Positions 41,954 through 51,700 of a DNA stretch of 64,000 nucleotides are shown here, in pieces. Position numbers and translations under genes: made by a program. Positions within the stretch are counted from its first letter, which is position 1. Each line of letters begins with the position of its first letter. The notes under the pieces are model-generated. The model was not told the origin of the DNA. It was given only the letters and a program-made list of their open reading frames with translations, and searched no databases. The stretch is from Thioalkalivibrio sp. ALE14 (GTDB lineage Bacteria > Pseudomonadota > Gammaproteobacteria > Ectothiorhodospirales > Ectothiorhodospiraceae), in NCBI RefSeq assembly GCF_000376845.1, contig NZ_AQXY01000029.1, forward strand, positions 283,994 to 347,993, written 5' to 3'.

Positions 41954-42310
41954 TTCGGTTACCTCTGATTGTTCATAGTAGATTGGGATTTCGAGGGGGA
42001 GAGACTGGAGGGCAACCGAACGACGGTGAAGATTGATCGTGATTCTCTGCGGCCCCAACCGGGACCGGAACTGCGAATCTGAACGCCCCTTGCGGGGTGT
42101 CGCCTGGTGCTGCATGGAGCCTGTTACCGTTACCTCGCGGCCATTGTCCGCCCAAACGGCTGCGCATTGATAGTGTTTTTTCGGATTTTCTCGTGCGCTG
42201 CACCAAAACCCCCTTTTTATCCGACACTTGCCTGCGAATTTAATTTCGGGCCTATACGCTTCGACCCGATTTCAGGCAGGCAGCCGCCACAAGATCCGTC
42301 GGTATCGGCG
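41954..42310. other. Cold-shock gene leader and intergenic region
   Basis: About 357 bases without a gene between the cold-shock start and the M48 stop. The part nearer the gene probably forms a long 5' leader, as in CspA mRNAs. AT-rich patches near 42165-42225 are the best place for its promoter, but no convincing -35/-10 pair was found. Confidence 0.4.
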
Positions 42311-44227
42311 TCAACCAGCCCCCTCCCCGGCCGACGTTCCGATGGCAAAGTCGTCCAGCGCCAGCGGCAATGGGACGTGCAGCGAGGCCGCCATCACCCG
42401 CAGCAGCTCGACCTCGGCCGTGACCACCTGCCCGCCATGACTCGCGGTGGCCACCATCGCGCGGATCAGGCGGTCCTTGTCGCGCATGCGCAGATCATCC
42501 AGCTGTTCCAGCACCCGGTCCAGGACCCGGGCCCAGGCGCGCGCCCCGGCCGCTCCGGTCAGGGCCTCCGGGATCTCGGCCGCCAGTGGCAGCGCGCCGG
42601 TGAGCACGCCGACACCGGCGGTCAATGCGGCGCGGGCCGCGGCGGGGTCGTCCGGATGACCGTGATGCGCCAGCACCGCCAGCAGGTAGTGCGCGTTTTC
42701 CTGGTGCGCCTCCAGCGAGGCATGGCGAGGGCGTGAGGCGGCTTCGGGGTCCTGTACGTCCCGGAGCTGCCGCTCGAGTAGACGCCCCAGCGCGTACTCG
42801 AACACCGCCACCCGGCCATCGGCATGGATCAGGCGATCGACCAGCCCCCGAAGGCGGGCCCGTTCGTGACGGTCCAGCCGGCGCAGTGCCGGAAACGCGA
42901 GTTCCAGCAGTGGCAGGCGCAGGTCCTCGCGCAGCACCGGTTCCACGTGCTGCAGGCGGCCCACGGCCTCCTGGCGCTCCACACCCAGCGCCTCGCCAAT
43001 CATCGCCAGCTGCCGCTCGCGCGCCTCCGTCTCGCGGCTCAGGAGCAAATACAACACCACATCGATCGCCCGCGCCTCCGAGCGCGCCGCCCAGGCCAGC
43101 GGCCCCGGGATGGCCGTGAGCAGCATGCCCGCCCCCAGGATGTGGGTCAGCGCCGGGTGCCCGCCAAGGGCATCGCCCACGGCCCCCGCACCGGGCAGGG
43201 TCCCCTCGCGCTCGCGCTGCATCCCGTCCACGGCCCGCTCGCGAGCGCGCTCGCGCACCCGCGCATTGAGCCGCTCGCGCAGCCCCTTTAGCTCCTCCGG
43301 ATCAAACTGCGGCTGCAGGATGCGCACGCGATCCAGCAGGGGTGGGTGGGTCTCGAAGATCTGCCCGATCGCGTCGCTGGCGAACAGCATGTGGGTAATC
43401 TCCTCGGTATTGCCGTTCAGCCCGGCATAGCGCGCGGCGACCTTCTTCAATGCCCCGGCCAGGCCGTCCGGCTCGCGGGTGAACTGCACTGCATGGGCAT
43501 CCGCCAGGTATTCGCGCTGGCGCGAGATCCCCGCCCGGATCCAGCGCGCCAGGGCCAACCCCGCATAGCCGACCACGATCAGGGTGACGCTGAGCACGCC
43601 GACCCCGGTTTCCGTGACATCCCCCTTGTGGCGGCGCCGCCGGCGCGCCAGCCCGCCCTGCCCCAGCAGCGCCAGGACCTCGATCCCGTAGAGAACGCCG
43701 ATCAGGCGCATGTTCAGACGCATGTCGCCATTGAGGATATGCCCGAACTCGTGCGCGACCACGCCCTTCAACTCGGCACGCTCCAGGCTGTCCAGCGCGC
43801 CGCGGGTAACGGCGACCACCGCATCGTTCGGCGCGAAGCCGGCGGCGAAGGCATTGATGCCCAGGTCCTGCTCCAGTACGTACACCTCGGGCACCGGCAC
43901 CCCCGAGGCGATGGCCATCTCCTCGACCACGTTGCGCAATTGCCGCTGCTGCGGGTCCGCGGGATGGCCTGCGAGCCGGATACCCCCCATCTCCCGCGCG
44001 ATCAAGCCACCGCCACCCTTACGCAGCTGCCAGCCGCGATACAGACTCGCCAGCACCATCAGCCCCGCGGTGATCCCCATGGTCCAGGCGATGGCCATAC
44101 TCCCGCCGCCCAGGGACCAGACGAGGACACCCAGGGCCCCGACGACCAGCAGCACCGCCAGCGCAAAAAGGACCAGCAACCAGCGGGTCCTGCGCTGCAC
44201 CTGATCCTGCTGTTCGAAGAAATTCAT
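42311..44227 (-). CDS. M48-family (HtpX-like) membrane zinc peptidase with extended C-terminus
   Basis: 638-residue inner-membrane protein. Two N-terminal helices (about 16-38 and 46-62) precede an M48 domain: GINAFAAGF, VVAHEFGHILNGD with the zinc site HEFGH at 159-163, then further helices and REYLADAHAVQF supplying the third zinc ligand. The domain ends near residue 300 (THPPLLDRVRIL). The remaining ~340 residues, helical with possible further membrane segments, are of no family I recognise. E. coli HtpX is under 300 residues. Likely membrane quality control; the C-terminal role is unknown. Confidence 0.88.
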   Translation of the reverse strand: MNFFEQQDQVQRRTRWLLVLFALAVLLVVGALGVLVWSLGGGSMAIAWTMGITAGLMVLASLYRGWQLRKGGGGLIAREMGGIRLAGHPADPQQRQLRNVVEEMAIASGVPVPEVYVLEQDLGINAFAAGFAPNDAVVAVTRGALDSLERAELKGVVAHEFGHILNGDMRLNMRLIGVLYGIEVLALLGQGGLARRRRRHKGDVTETGVGVLSVTLIVVGYAGLALARWIRAGISRQREYLADAHAVQFTREPDGLAGALKKVAARYAGLNGNTEEITHMLFASDAIGQIFETHPPLLDRVRILQPQFDPEELKGLRERLNARVRERARERAVDGMQREREGTLPGAGAVGDALGGHPALTHILGAGMLLTAIPGPLAWAARSEARAIDVVLYLLLSRETEARERQLAMIGEALGVERQEAVGRLQHVEPVLREDLRLPLLELAFPALRRLDRHERARLRGLVDRLIHADGRVAVFEYALGRLLERQLRDVQDPEAASRPRHASLEAHQENAHYLLAVLAHHGHPDDPAAARAALTAGVGVLTGALPLAAEIPEALTGAAGARAWARVLDRVLEQLDDLRMRDKDRLIRAMVATASHGGQVVTAEVELLRVMAASLHVPLPLALDDFAIGTSAGEGAG

Positions 44228-44385
44228 GGCCGTTTCTCGCCATCGGGAGACACCTACCCCACGGGGACAGGCCGGTCGCGGGTCCCGGGCCACGCGGCCC
44301 CGAAACGAGAGTAGCAGTGCGGGTGATGCGGGGGAATGCGCTGTCGGTGCCCGGCACGAGCACCCACAGCGCAGTTGGGGCGGGG

Positions 44386-45774
44386 TCAGTCGCCGGCGAC
44401 CGTCATGGATTCGATCAGGATAGAGCCGGTGTGGATGTTGCCGCGGCGGTCGACGTCGGTGCCCACGGCTGCCATCCGCTGGAACATGTCCTTCAGGCTG
44501 CCGGCGATGGTGATCTCCTCCACCGGGTACTGCAGCTCGCCGTTCTCCACCCAGAAGCCGGCCGCGCCCCGCGAGTAGTCGCCGGTGACCATGTTCACGC
44601 CCTGGCCAATCAGTTCGGTGACCAGGAATCCGGTTCCCATCTCGGCCAGCAGGGCGGCAAAGTCCTTGTCGCCCGGGGCCACGGTCACGTTGCGCGCGCC
44701 CCCGGCGTTACCGGTGCTCTCGAGCCCCAGACGGCGGGCGGCGTAGCTGTCGAGCGTATAGCTCTGCAGCACGCCGTCGGCAATCAGGGGACGATTGCGG
44801 GTGCGCACGCCCTCCCCGTCGAAGGGCGCGCTGCCCAGCGCACGCGGGGTCAGCGGACGCTCCTCGATCTGCATCCAGGCGGGGAACACGTTCTCGCCAA
44901 CGGCGTTCAGCAGGAACGAGCTCTCGCGGTACTGCGCCGGGCCGGAGATCGCCCGGGTGAAGCTGCCGATCAGGGTGCGGGCCATCTCCGGCGCGAACAG
45001 CACCGGGCAGTTGCGGGTGGACAACTTGCGCCCGCCCAGCCGGCGCACGGTGCGTTCGGCGGCCTCGCGCCCGATCTGCTCGGCCGCGGTCAGATCGTCC
45101 GCGTGGCGCGCGACGGTATAGGCATAGTCGCGCTGCATGCCGGCGTCGTCGCGCGCCACCAGCGCACAGGACAGCGAGTGCCGCGTGCTGCGATAGCCCC
45201 CCATGAACCCCTGGCTGTCGCCCAGAAAGGCGATCGCCCGCCGGGTGCTGACGCTGGCGCCCTCGGAATTCTCGATGCGCTCGTCGGCCGCGAACCCGGC
45301 GGCCTCGATGGTACGGGCCAGTTCGGTGGCCTCGGCAGCGCTGCAGTCCCAGGGGTGATCCAGGTCGAGGTCGTCCCAGTCGGCCGCCTTGAACGCGGGA
45401 TCGGGCATGCCGGCGTACGGGTCCGGCTCGGTGTAGCGGGCGATGCGGCAGGCCGCCTCGACGGTGTCAATCAGGGCCTGGTCACTGAAATCGGTGGTAG
45501 AGGCCGCCCCCTTGGACTGGCCGAAATAGACGATCAGCGACAGGCTCTGGTCGCGCTCGTGCTCCAGGGTCTCGATCTCGCCCTTGCGCACGCCCAGCTC
45601 CAGCCCGACGCTGTGGCTGACCACGGTCTGGACGTCCGAGGCGCCGCGCTCGCGCGCGGCCTCCAGTGTGCGCTGCACCCGTGCCTGAAGGGATTCCGGC
45701 GAATGGGACAGGGCCTGGACCTCGCCGTCCTGGGACACGGGTTCCGGGCTCACGCGTTCGGGAGATGTGCTCAT
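44386..45774 (-). CDS. pmbA: Metalloprotease-related PmbA/TldE
   Basis: Non-catalytic partner of TldD in the heterodimeric TldD/E protease that trims unfolded peptides and ribosomal peptides such as microcin B17 in E. coli. The 462-residue protein has the fold signatures (GLELGVRKGEIETLEHERDQ, FAPEMARTLIGSF, GNAGGARNVTVAPGDKD, NMVTGDYSRGAAGFWVENGE) and no HExxxH. Usually separated from tldD in gammaproteobacterial genomes; here they are about 390 bases apart with one small gene between. Confidence 0.95.
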   Translation of the reverse strand: MSTSPERVSPEPVSQDGEVQALSHSPESLQARVQRTLEAARERGASDVQTVVSHSVGLELGVRKGEIETLEHERDQSLSLIVYFGQSKGAASTTDFSDQALIDTVEAACRIARYTEPDPYAGMPDPAFKAADWDDLDLDHPWDCSAAEATELARTIEAAGFAADERIENSEGASVSTRRAIAFLGDSQGFMGGYRSTRHSLSCALVARDDAGMQRDYAYTVARHADDLTAAEQIGREAAERTVRRLGGRKLSTRNCPVLFAPEMARTLIGSFTRAISGPAQYRESSFLLNAVGENVFPAWMQIEERPLTPRALGSAPFDGEGVRTRNRPLIADGVLQSYTLDSYAARRLGLESTGNAGGARNVTVAPGDKDFAALLAEMGTGFLVTELIGQGVNMVTGDYSRGAAGFWVENGELQYPVEEITIAGSLKDMFQRMAAVGTDVDRRGNIHTGSILIESMTVAGD

Positions 45775-45815
45775 GCAGGGTTCCGCTACTCGATGACTGA
45801 TCGGGGATCTTGAGG

Positions 45816-45844
45816 AAAAGGCCCCGGACCGTATGGCCCGGGGC
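45816..45844 (-). terminator. Terminator after the tldD-side transcript
   Basis: On the minus strand a GCCCCGG / CCGGGGC stem with a ten-base loop is followed by CTTTTCC. It lies after the stop of the 87-residue gene and before the pmbA start, so pmbA needs its own promoter. Confidence 0.65.
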
Positions 45845-45864
45845 GGGGACCGGTCGAGGGCCTT

Positions 45865-46128
45865 CTAGTCGAACCGGGTGCCGTGCTTGTGAACCGCGCC
45901 GGCGTTACCCCAGCGCTCGAGGTCGTCGACGTGCACGCCGACCCAGTAGAGCATGCCGACGCTGTCGCGCGTCCAGCCGCCCACCAGTTCCTGGCCGCCG
46001 CTTAGCTCGACGTGGTGGGCAAACTGCTCGGCCTTCTCACGCGCACGGAAAACATGCCACTGCACGATCTTGTCGTGGCCATGCCCTTCCGGCAGGGAAC
46101 GTTCCTGTTCGAGGAAATCGAGATTCAT
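45865..46128 (-). CDS. Small soluble protein between tldD and pmbA, unknown
   Basis: 87 residues, starting MNLDFLEQERSLPEGHGHDK, rich in His, Trp and Glu/Asp, with no signal peptide or membrane segment. AAGGAGG-like sequence (gaggcag) precedes the ATG. In many relatives yjgA occupies this position; this protein does not look like YjgA. A terminator follows directly, and tldD ends 38 bases upstream. No family recognised. Confidence 0.6.
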   Translation of the reverse strand: MNLDFLEQERSLPEGHGHDKIVQWHVFRAREKAEQFAHHVELSGGQELVGGWTRDSVGMLYWVGVHVDDLERWGNAGAVHKHGTRFD

Positions 46129-46166
46129 TGCTGCCTCCTTGTCGCCGTCTATCCGGTGCCCGGCGC

Positions 46167-47609
46167 TCAGGCCGCCTGGGTACCGCCCACGGTCATGCCA
46201 TCAATACGCAGCGTGGGCTGACCCACGCCGACCGGCACGCCCTGGCCCTCCTTGCCGCAGGTACCGATACCGGAATCGAGCTTCATGTCGTTCCCGATCA
46301 TCGACACCCGGGTCAGGACATCCGGGCCATTCCCGATCAGGGTCGCACCCTTGACCGGATACGTCACCTTGCCGTTCTCCACCCGGTAGGCCTCCGAGGC
46401 GGAGAACACGAACTTGCCGGAGGTGATATCCACCTGCCCGCCGCCGAAATTGACTGCGTACAGGCCGTCGTCCACCGAGGCCAGGATCTCCTCCGGATCG
46501 GCGTCTCCGCCGAGCATGTAGGTATTGGTCATGCGCGGCATCGGCAGCCGGGCGTACGACTCGCGGCGGCCGTTGCCGGTGGACCGTGTGCCCATCAGGC
46601 GCGCATTCATCTCGTCCTGCATGTAGCCGCGCAGCACGCCGTCCTCGATCAGCACCGTCTGCTGGGTCGGGTTGCCTTCGTCGTCGACGTTCAGCGAGCC
46701 GCGGCGACCTTCAAGGGTGCCATCGTCGACGATGGTGATGCCCTTCGCCGCGACCTGCTCGCCGATGCGCCCGGAGAACGCCGAGGTCCCCTTGCGGTTA
46801 AAATCCCCCTCCAGCCCGTGGCCGATGGCCTCGTGCAGCAGCACGCCCGGCCATCCCGGCCCCAGCACCACCTTCATGGTACCGGCCGGGGCCTCGCGCG
46901 CCTCCAGGTTCACCAGGGCCTGGCGCACGGCCTCGCGGGCGTAGCCCGCCGCCCGGCCGCCCTCGCGGAAGTACTGGTAACCGAAGCGGCCACCGCCGCC
47001 GGAGGTGCCCGACTCGCGGCGCCCGCCCTGTTCGACGATCACCTGCACGTTCAGGCGCACCAGGGGACGCACGTCGGTGGTCAGCTCGCCCTGGGCATTC
47101 AGCACCAGCACGACCTCGTGCACCCCGGCCAGCGAACACATCACCTGGGTCACCCGGGAATCCTCGGCGCGGGCCACGGCATCCACCTCCTTGAGGAGGT
47201 CGATCTTGGTCTGCTCGTCGAGTGAATCCAGCGGGTTGTCGGGGGCATAAAGCGCCGGGCGCGAGGGCGAGCGCGACGCCACTGCGATGCGCCCGCTCTG
47301 GCCGGCACTGGCAATGCTGCGGGCGGTCTTCGCGGCCTCCAGCATGGCCGGCATCGCGATGTCGTCGGAGTAGGCAAACCCGGTCTGCTCGCCGCGCACC
47401 ACGCGGATGCCGACCCCGCGCTCGATATTGAAGCTGGCCGATTTCACGATGCCGTCCTCCAGTGACCAGCCCTCCTGGCTGGCGAACTGGAAGTAGCAGT
47501 CACCCCCGTCGATACCGTGACCGAAGGTGGTGCCCAGAAGGGTGCTCAGCTCGCTGTCGCCGAGGCCGGCGGGGTCGAGCAGGGTCTGTTGTGCAAGGCG
47601 ATCGATCAT
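46167..47609 (-). CDS. tldD: Metalloprotease TldD
   Basis: Catalytic subunit of the TldD/TldE protease. The 480-residue protein carries the zinc motif HEAIGH at 259-264 within VLLHEAIGHGLEGDF, the N-terminal GGDCYFQFASQEGWSLEDGI, and the C-terminal GIGTCGKEGQGVPVGVGQPT with the third ligand region. It is in the conserved rng-yhdP-(nitrilase)-tldD order; a MITE-like repeat now lies between it and the nitrilase gene. Confidence 0.96.
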   Translation of the reverse strand: MIDRLAQQTLLDPAGLGDSELSTLLGTTFGHGIDGGDCYFQFASQEGWSLEDGIVKSASFNIERGVGIRVVRGEQTGFAYSDDIAMPAMLEAAKTARSIASAGQSGRIAVASRSPSRPALYAPDNPLDSLDEQTKIDLLKEVDAVARAEDSRVTQVMCSLAGVHEVVLVLNAQGELTTDVRPLVRLNVQVIVEQGGRRESGTSGGGGRFGYQYFREGGRAAGYAREAVRQALVNLEAREAPAGTMKVVLGPGWPGVLLHEAIGHGLEGDFNRKGTSAFSGRIGEQVAAKGITIVDDGTLEGRRGSLNVDDEGNPTQQTVLIEDGVLRGYMQDEMNARLMGTRSTGNGRRESYARLPMPRMTNTYMLGGDADPEEILASVDDGLYAVNFGGGQVDITSGKFVFSASEAYRVENGKVTYPVKGATLIGNGPDVLTRVSMIGNDMKLDSGIGTCGKEGQGVPVGVGQPTLRIDGMTVGGTQAA

Positions 47610-47733
47610 GGAGTCCTCTCGGGTTCCGGAGATCCGCTGCCCCGTCTGTATCGAGGACGGACCAGCGTTTGGGTATCCAGTATGGAGCTTGGGGCAGCAC
47701 CCGCGCTTTCAAGCGCGCGGGCGTTGCGGGTTT

Positions 47734-47897
47734 AACCCGGATGTTTCATGAATTCGCGTGATGACCGCGCAGGATATTGGCCGCACAGGGGATTTTTCGA
47801 AGGAGTGGCGTATTGGCGATACGGCCGACTGAGGAAAACTCTCCTGTGCGGACAAGAGACCCGCGAGGGCGCGTGCAATTGATGAAACATCCGGGTT
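47734..47897. repeat. MITE-like dispersed repeat, copy B
   Basis: A 164-base element with ends taacccggatgtttcatgaa... and ...ttgatgaaacatccgggtta: the inverted ends extend about 20 bases with few mismatches. Inner pair ccgcacagg / cctgtgcgg. Its reverse complement matches copy A (24648-24808) nearly throughout. It occupies most of the 303-base gap between the nitrilase stop and the tldD start. Confidence 0.8.
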
Positions 47898-47912
47898 AGA
47901 GCGGGCCCGCCG

Positions 47913-48743
47913 TCAGATGGCTCCGGGGCACGGCAGGCGGCGGTGCTCCACGGCCGGAAAGCTGTTGCGGATGCGTTCGGCCTGGGCCGGGTCCAGATCG
48001 GCCAGCAGCACCCCGGGATTGCGCTGCAACTGTCCCACCACGCGGCCCCAGGGGTCCACCAGGGCACTGTGCCCGTAAGTCTCGCGGCCGTTCACGTGGA
48101 AGCCACCCTGGGCGGCGGAGAGCATGTAGAACTGGTTCTCGATCGCCCGCGCCCGCAGCAGGACGTCCCAGTGCGCCTGCCCGGTCTGCGCCGTGAAGGC
48201 CGCAGGCAGCGCAACCCATTCCGCGCCCTGGTCCAGCAGCGCCCGGAACAGCTCGGGGAAACGCAGGTCGTAGCAGATTGCCAGTCCCATGCGCCCTACC
48301 GGCGTGTCGACCACCACGACCTGATCCCCGCGCTCGAAGACCTTCGACTCGGTGTAGGCCTCGGTGCTGTCCGGCAGACGCACGTCGAACAGGTGGATCT
48401 TGTCGTAGCGCGCCACCTGCTGCCCCTGATCGTCGAACACCAGGCAGGCCGAACGCGCGCGCTCGCCGCCCTGCGTCTGCAGCGGGATGGTCCCGCCGAC
48501 AATCCACAGCCCCAGCCGCCGGGCCTGCTCCGCGAGAAAGGCCTGCAGCGGGCCGGCGCCGTCGGCGACCTCCGCGATCCCGAGCACGTCGGTCTCCTGC
48601 ATGCCCATGAAGGCGAAGTTCTCCGGCAGCACGGCCAGGCGGGCGCCCTTGTCGGCGGCCTCCTGCAGCAGTCGCTTCGCCTCCAGGAGATTCGCCTGGG
48701 GCTGGGGTCCGGAGGCCATCTGGATGGCCGCTACCTGAGTCAT
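47913..48743 (-). CDS. Carbon-nitrogen hydrolase, Nit1/deaminated-glutathione amidase-like
   Basis: 276-residue nitrilase-superfamily amidase. The Glu-Lys-Cys triad is Glu41 (VLPENFAFMG), Lys115 (ARYDKIHLFD) and Cys157 (LAICYDLRFPE). The motifs and ENQFYMLSAAQGG match the Nit1 / omega-amidase branch, which repairs deaminated glutathione; the gene sits between yhdP and tldD in many gammaproteobacteria. Preceding gene yhdP ends 55 bases upstream, so co-transcription is likely. Confidence 0.92.
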   Translation of the reverse strand: MTQVAAIQMASGPQPQANLLEAKRLLQEAADKGARLAVLPENFAFMGMQETDVLGIAEVADGAGPLQAFLAEQARRLGLWIVGGTIPLQTQGGERARSACLVFDDQGQQVARYDKIHLFDVRLPDSTEAYTESKVFERGDQVVVVDTPVGRMGLAICYDLRFPELFRALLDQGAEWVALPAAFTAQTGQAHWDVLLRARAIENQFYMLSAAQGGFHVNGRETYGHSALVDPWGRVVGQLQRNPGVLLADLDPAQAERIRNSFPAVEHRRLPCPGAI

Positions 48744-48798
48744 GTCACCTCGCTCTTCCGTTGCGAGACCAGCCAGGGGCCCGCGCCCCCGGTTGGTG

Positions 48799-51700
48799 TC
48801 AGTCGTTGTCGGTCCCGTCGGTATCGGCGGCCGGTTCCACCAGCACGCGCACCTGCGGGTCGTCCCAGGGGCCCGTCACCGCATACTCGACACGGGCCGC
48901 CTCTTCTATCTGATCCCCGATCCCCAGCACGCGTTCCGCAAGCAGCACCACGACCCCGGTAACGGGTCCGCCCACCAGCGCCCCGACAATCGGCAGCGCC
49001 GTGCGCAGGCTGGGCACAACCACGATCTCGTGATCGTAGTCGCGCGCCACCAGCCCGGTACGCCCGCTCAGGCGCACCCGCGCCGAGGGCCCCTCCATGC
49101 GCAGGGCCGGCACGTAGAGGTCCCCATCGCGCAGGGTGGCATCCGCGGTCAGCTCGCCAAAGGTCAGGCCCTCGGTGAACACGTCGCGGAAATCCAGCCG
49201 CAGTCGCCGCGGGAGCACATCGAGGCTGACCAGCCCCAGCAGGCGTCCGGCCCCAGGCTCGACATCCGCCAGGCGCCCGTCCTCCAGGGCCAGCTCCATG
49301 GAGCCCGCCAGCAGGGCCAGGCGCGGGGCATACAGCGGCCCCGGCCAGTTGAGTGACAGCGAGCCCTCGCCGGAGCCCCCGACCAGGGCCCGCGACAGCC
49401 CCGCCGAGCGCATCGCCGCACCCCAGTCATCGCCGGACAGGGTCACGTCCAGGCGGCTCTCCGGAAGGCCGTCGTGGCCGATCTCCCAGACCCCGACGGC
49501 GTCCGCGTGCAGATCCCCGTCCGGGGCCCGTACCTCGAGATCCCGGACCACCAGTCCGTCCGTCTGCGGCTCCAGGCCCAACTCGATGTCCGCGAAACGG
49601 TAATCGCCCAGCACCAGGCTGTCGAGTGTCAGGTCCACCGCTGGCCACACCCGTGGGTCCTCGAAGGTCCCGGCGGCGACGGGTTTCACCTCCGGATCGG
49701 GCCGGGCCTCGCCGTCCCATTCGAGGTCCTCCAGGACCAGATAGCTCAGATGCGCCTCCCAGCGATCACGCCCCCCCGCCGCCATCGGCCGCCAGCGGGC
49801 CTCGCCCGCCAGCCAGTCGGAGGCCACTTCCAGGTCCCAGCCGGCGGCCCCGCGCCGGCCCAGGAAGCGCAGACCGGGCAGCGCATGCTCGCCCCAGCGG
49901 ACGCGGTCGCGGATATCCAGCTCCAGCCGGGTCAGCGCCACGGCCCCGTTGGTCTGGCCGCCATCCTCGCCACCCGCACCGAGGTCCACCTCCCCGTCCC
50001 ACGGCGCCTCGCTCAGGGCCTCCAGCCAGGGATCGACCATCAGTTCCGGCAGACGCGCGCGCACCGAGACACCCGCCCCCGGCAGGGCCAGGGCACTGGC
50101 GCTGGGCGCGCCGATCTCCAGGGCCATGGACTGCAGGGCGATCCCGCGCGCGGCCGTGCGCGGTTCGGCGCCGCGTACCGCCGGGTCCTCGGGAGCGGCC
50201 GTGGGCGACAGGCGCATATGGGCCCGCAGAACTGATCCCAGCGTCAGATGACCAATACCGGCGCCGTCATGCCCCAGCGGGAGCGTCAGCTCCAGCGGAC
50301 GGACCTCCTCCGCCGGCTTTCCGATGGGCTCAGGCCAGTCGATCGCAACCCCGGCCAGATCCGAATTCAGGTCCAGCCGTACCCCGTCCACCGCCGGACC
50401 GAGGCGCAGCCGGGCCTCCCAGTGAGCCGAACCTTCAAGATAGGGGGCAAGCTGGGGATAGTCCTCCAGCCAGGGCCCCAGGGGTTGCATGCCGCTCGCC
50501 GTCAGCCGTGCCATCTCGCCATCCAGCGGCCAGTCGGCCCCCAGGGTCACGGTCTCGTTATGGACGCGGGCGGTCACCCCCTCGGCGCGGATGCGATCGG
50601 CGGTATCGAATCGGACCCGGCCCTCCACGTCTTCCAGCACCGCCGGCCAGCCCGGGACCTCGGCGCGGGTTCCCCGCAGGTCCAGGTCCCCGGCCACGCG
50701 GGTCTCGTCCATGCGACCCTCCTGCAGCGGAAGGGTCAGGGACAGCCCGAGCCGGGTCGGCCCGTCCAGCCGCGCCTGATCGCGCAGCTCGGCCGCATCC
50801 TCCAGCAGGTCGGCCTGGCGCAGATAGGTCAGCAGATCCGCGGCATCGCCCTCGGCCGCCCCCTCCAGCTCGAGCACCGCGTTCTCCATATCGCGGATGC
50901 CGATCCGGGTATCGCTGACCTCGGTGTCCAGGATCCGCCCACGCGCGCCCTCGGCCCGGAAGCTCGCGTTGTGGAACAGCAGGCGTCCGGCAAGATCCTC
51001 GGCCCTCGGCCAGCCCTCCTGGTAGTCGAGGATGCCCGCCTCCACATCCGCCCACAGGTCGAACACGCCCTCGCCGTCGGCGAACGGGAAGTCCTTCCCG
51101 CGCCCGCGATAGACCATGCCGCCGCCGGTGGAGACCCCGGTCACGATACTGTCCACCAGCCACTGATAGGTGTTTTCCGGCAGGTGGTACAGCGGCAGGT
51201 AGTGCGCTGTGCGCTCGCCATCAGCGCGCAGGATATCCATGGAAATGTCCACCCGCGGGCCCGCCTCGTGCCCGTCCAGGCGCATCCGCATGCGGCCGCG
51301 AACCGCGGCATCGGAATTGGCGGCCTGCAGGCCCTCCCCGGCCAGATGCCAGTGCCCGGCGTCATCGCGCTCCGCGCGCAGCCGGCCGCGCGCGACGTCC
51401 AGCGCCACCGGATCGGCCAGCACGCGCGGGAGGACCACTTCCAGGTCGCGACTGTCCAGCAGCAGTTCCACGCCCCCACGGCGCCACTGCAGGTAGCCGG
51501 CCGCCCCCTGCACCCCGAGGCCCACACCGGCCGCGCGCCAGCCAAGGTCATGCACGTCGGCCTCGGCCCAGACCGGCTGCAGCCGCCCCTCCTCGCGCCG
51601 CGCCTCGAAGCGGGCAACACTCAGAGTCCCGCGCGGATGCAGCTCGGCGATGCGCTCCGCCAGCTCGGGCGCCGCCTCCCGTAGGAGGGTCAATAACGGC

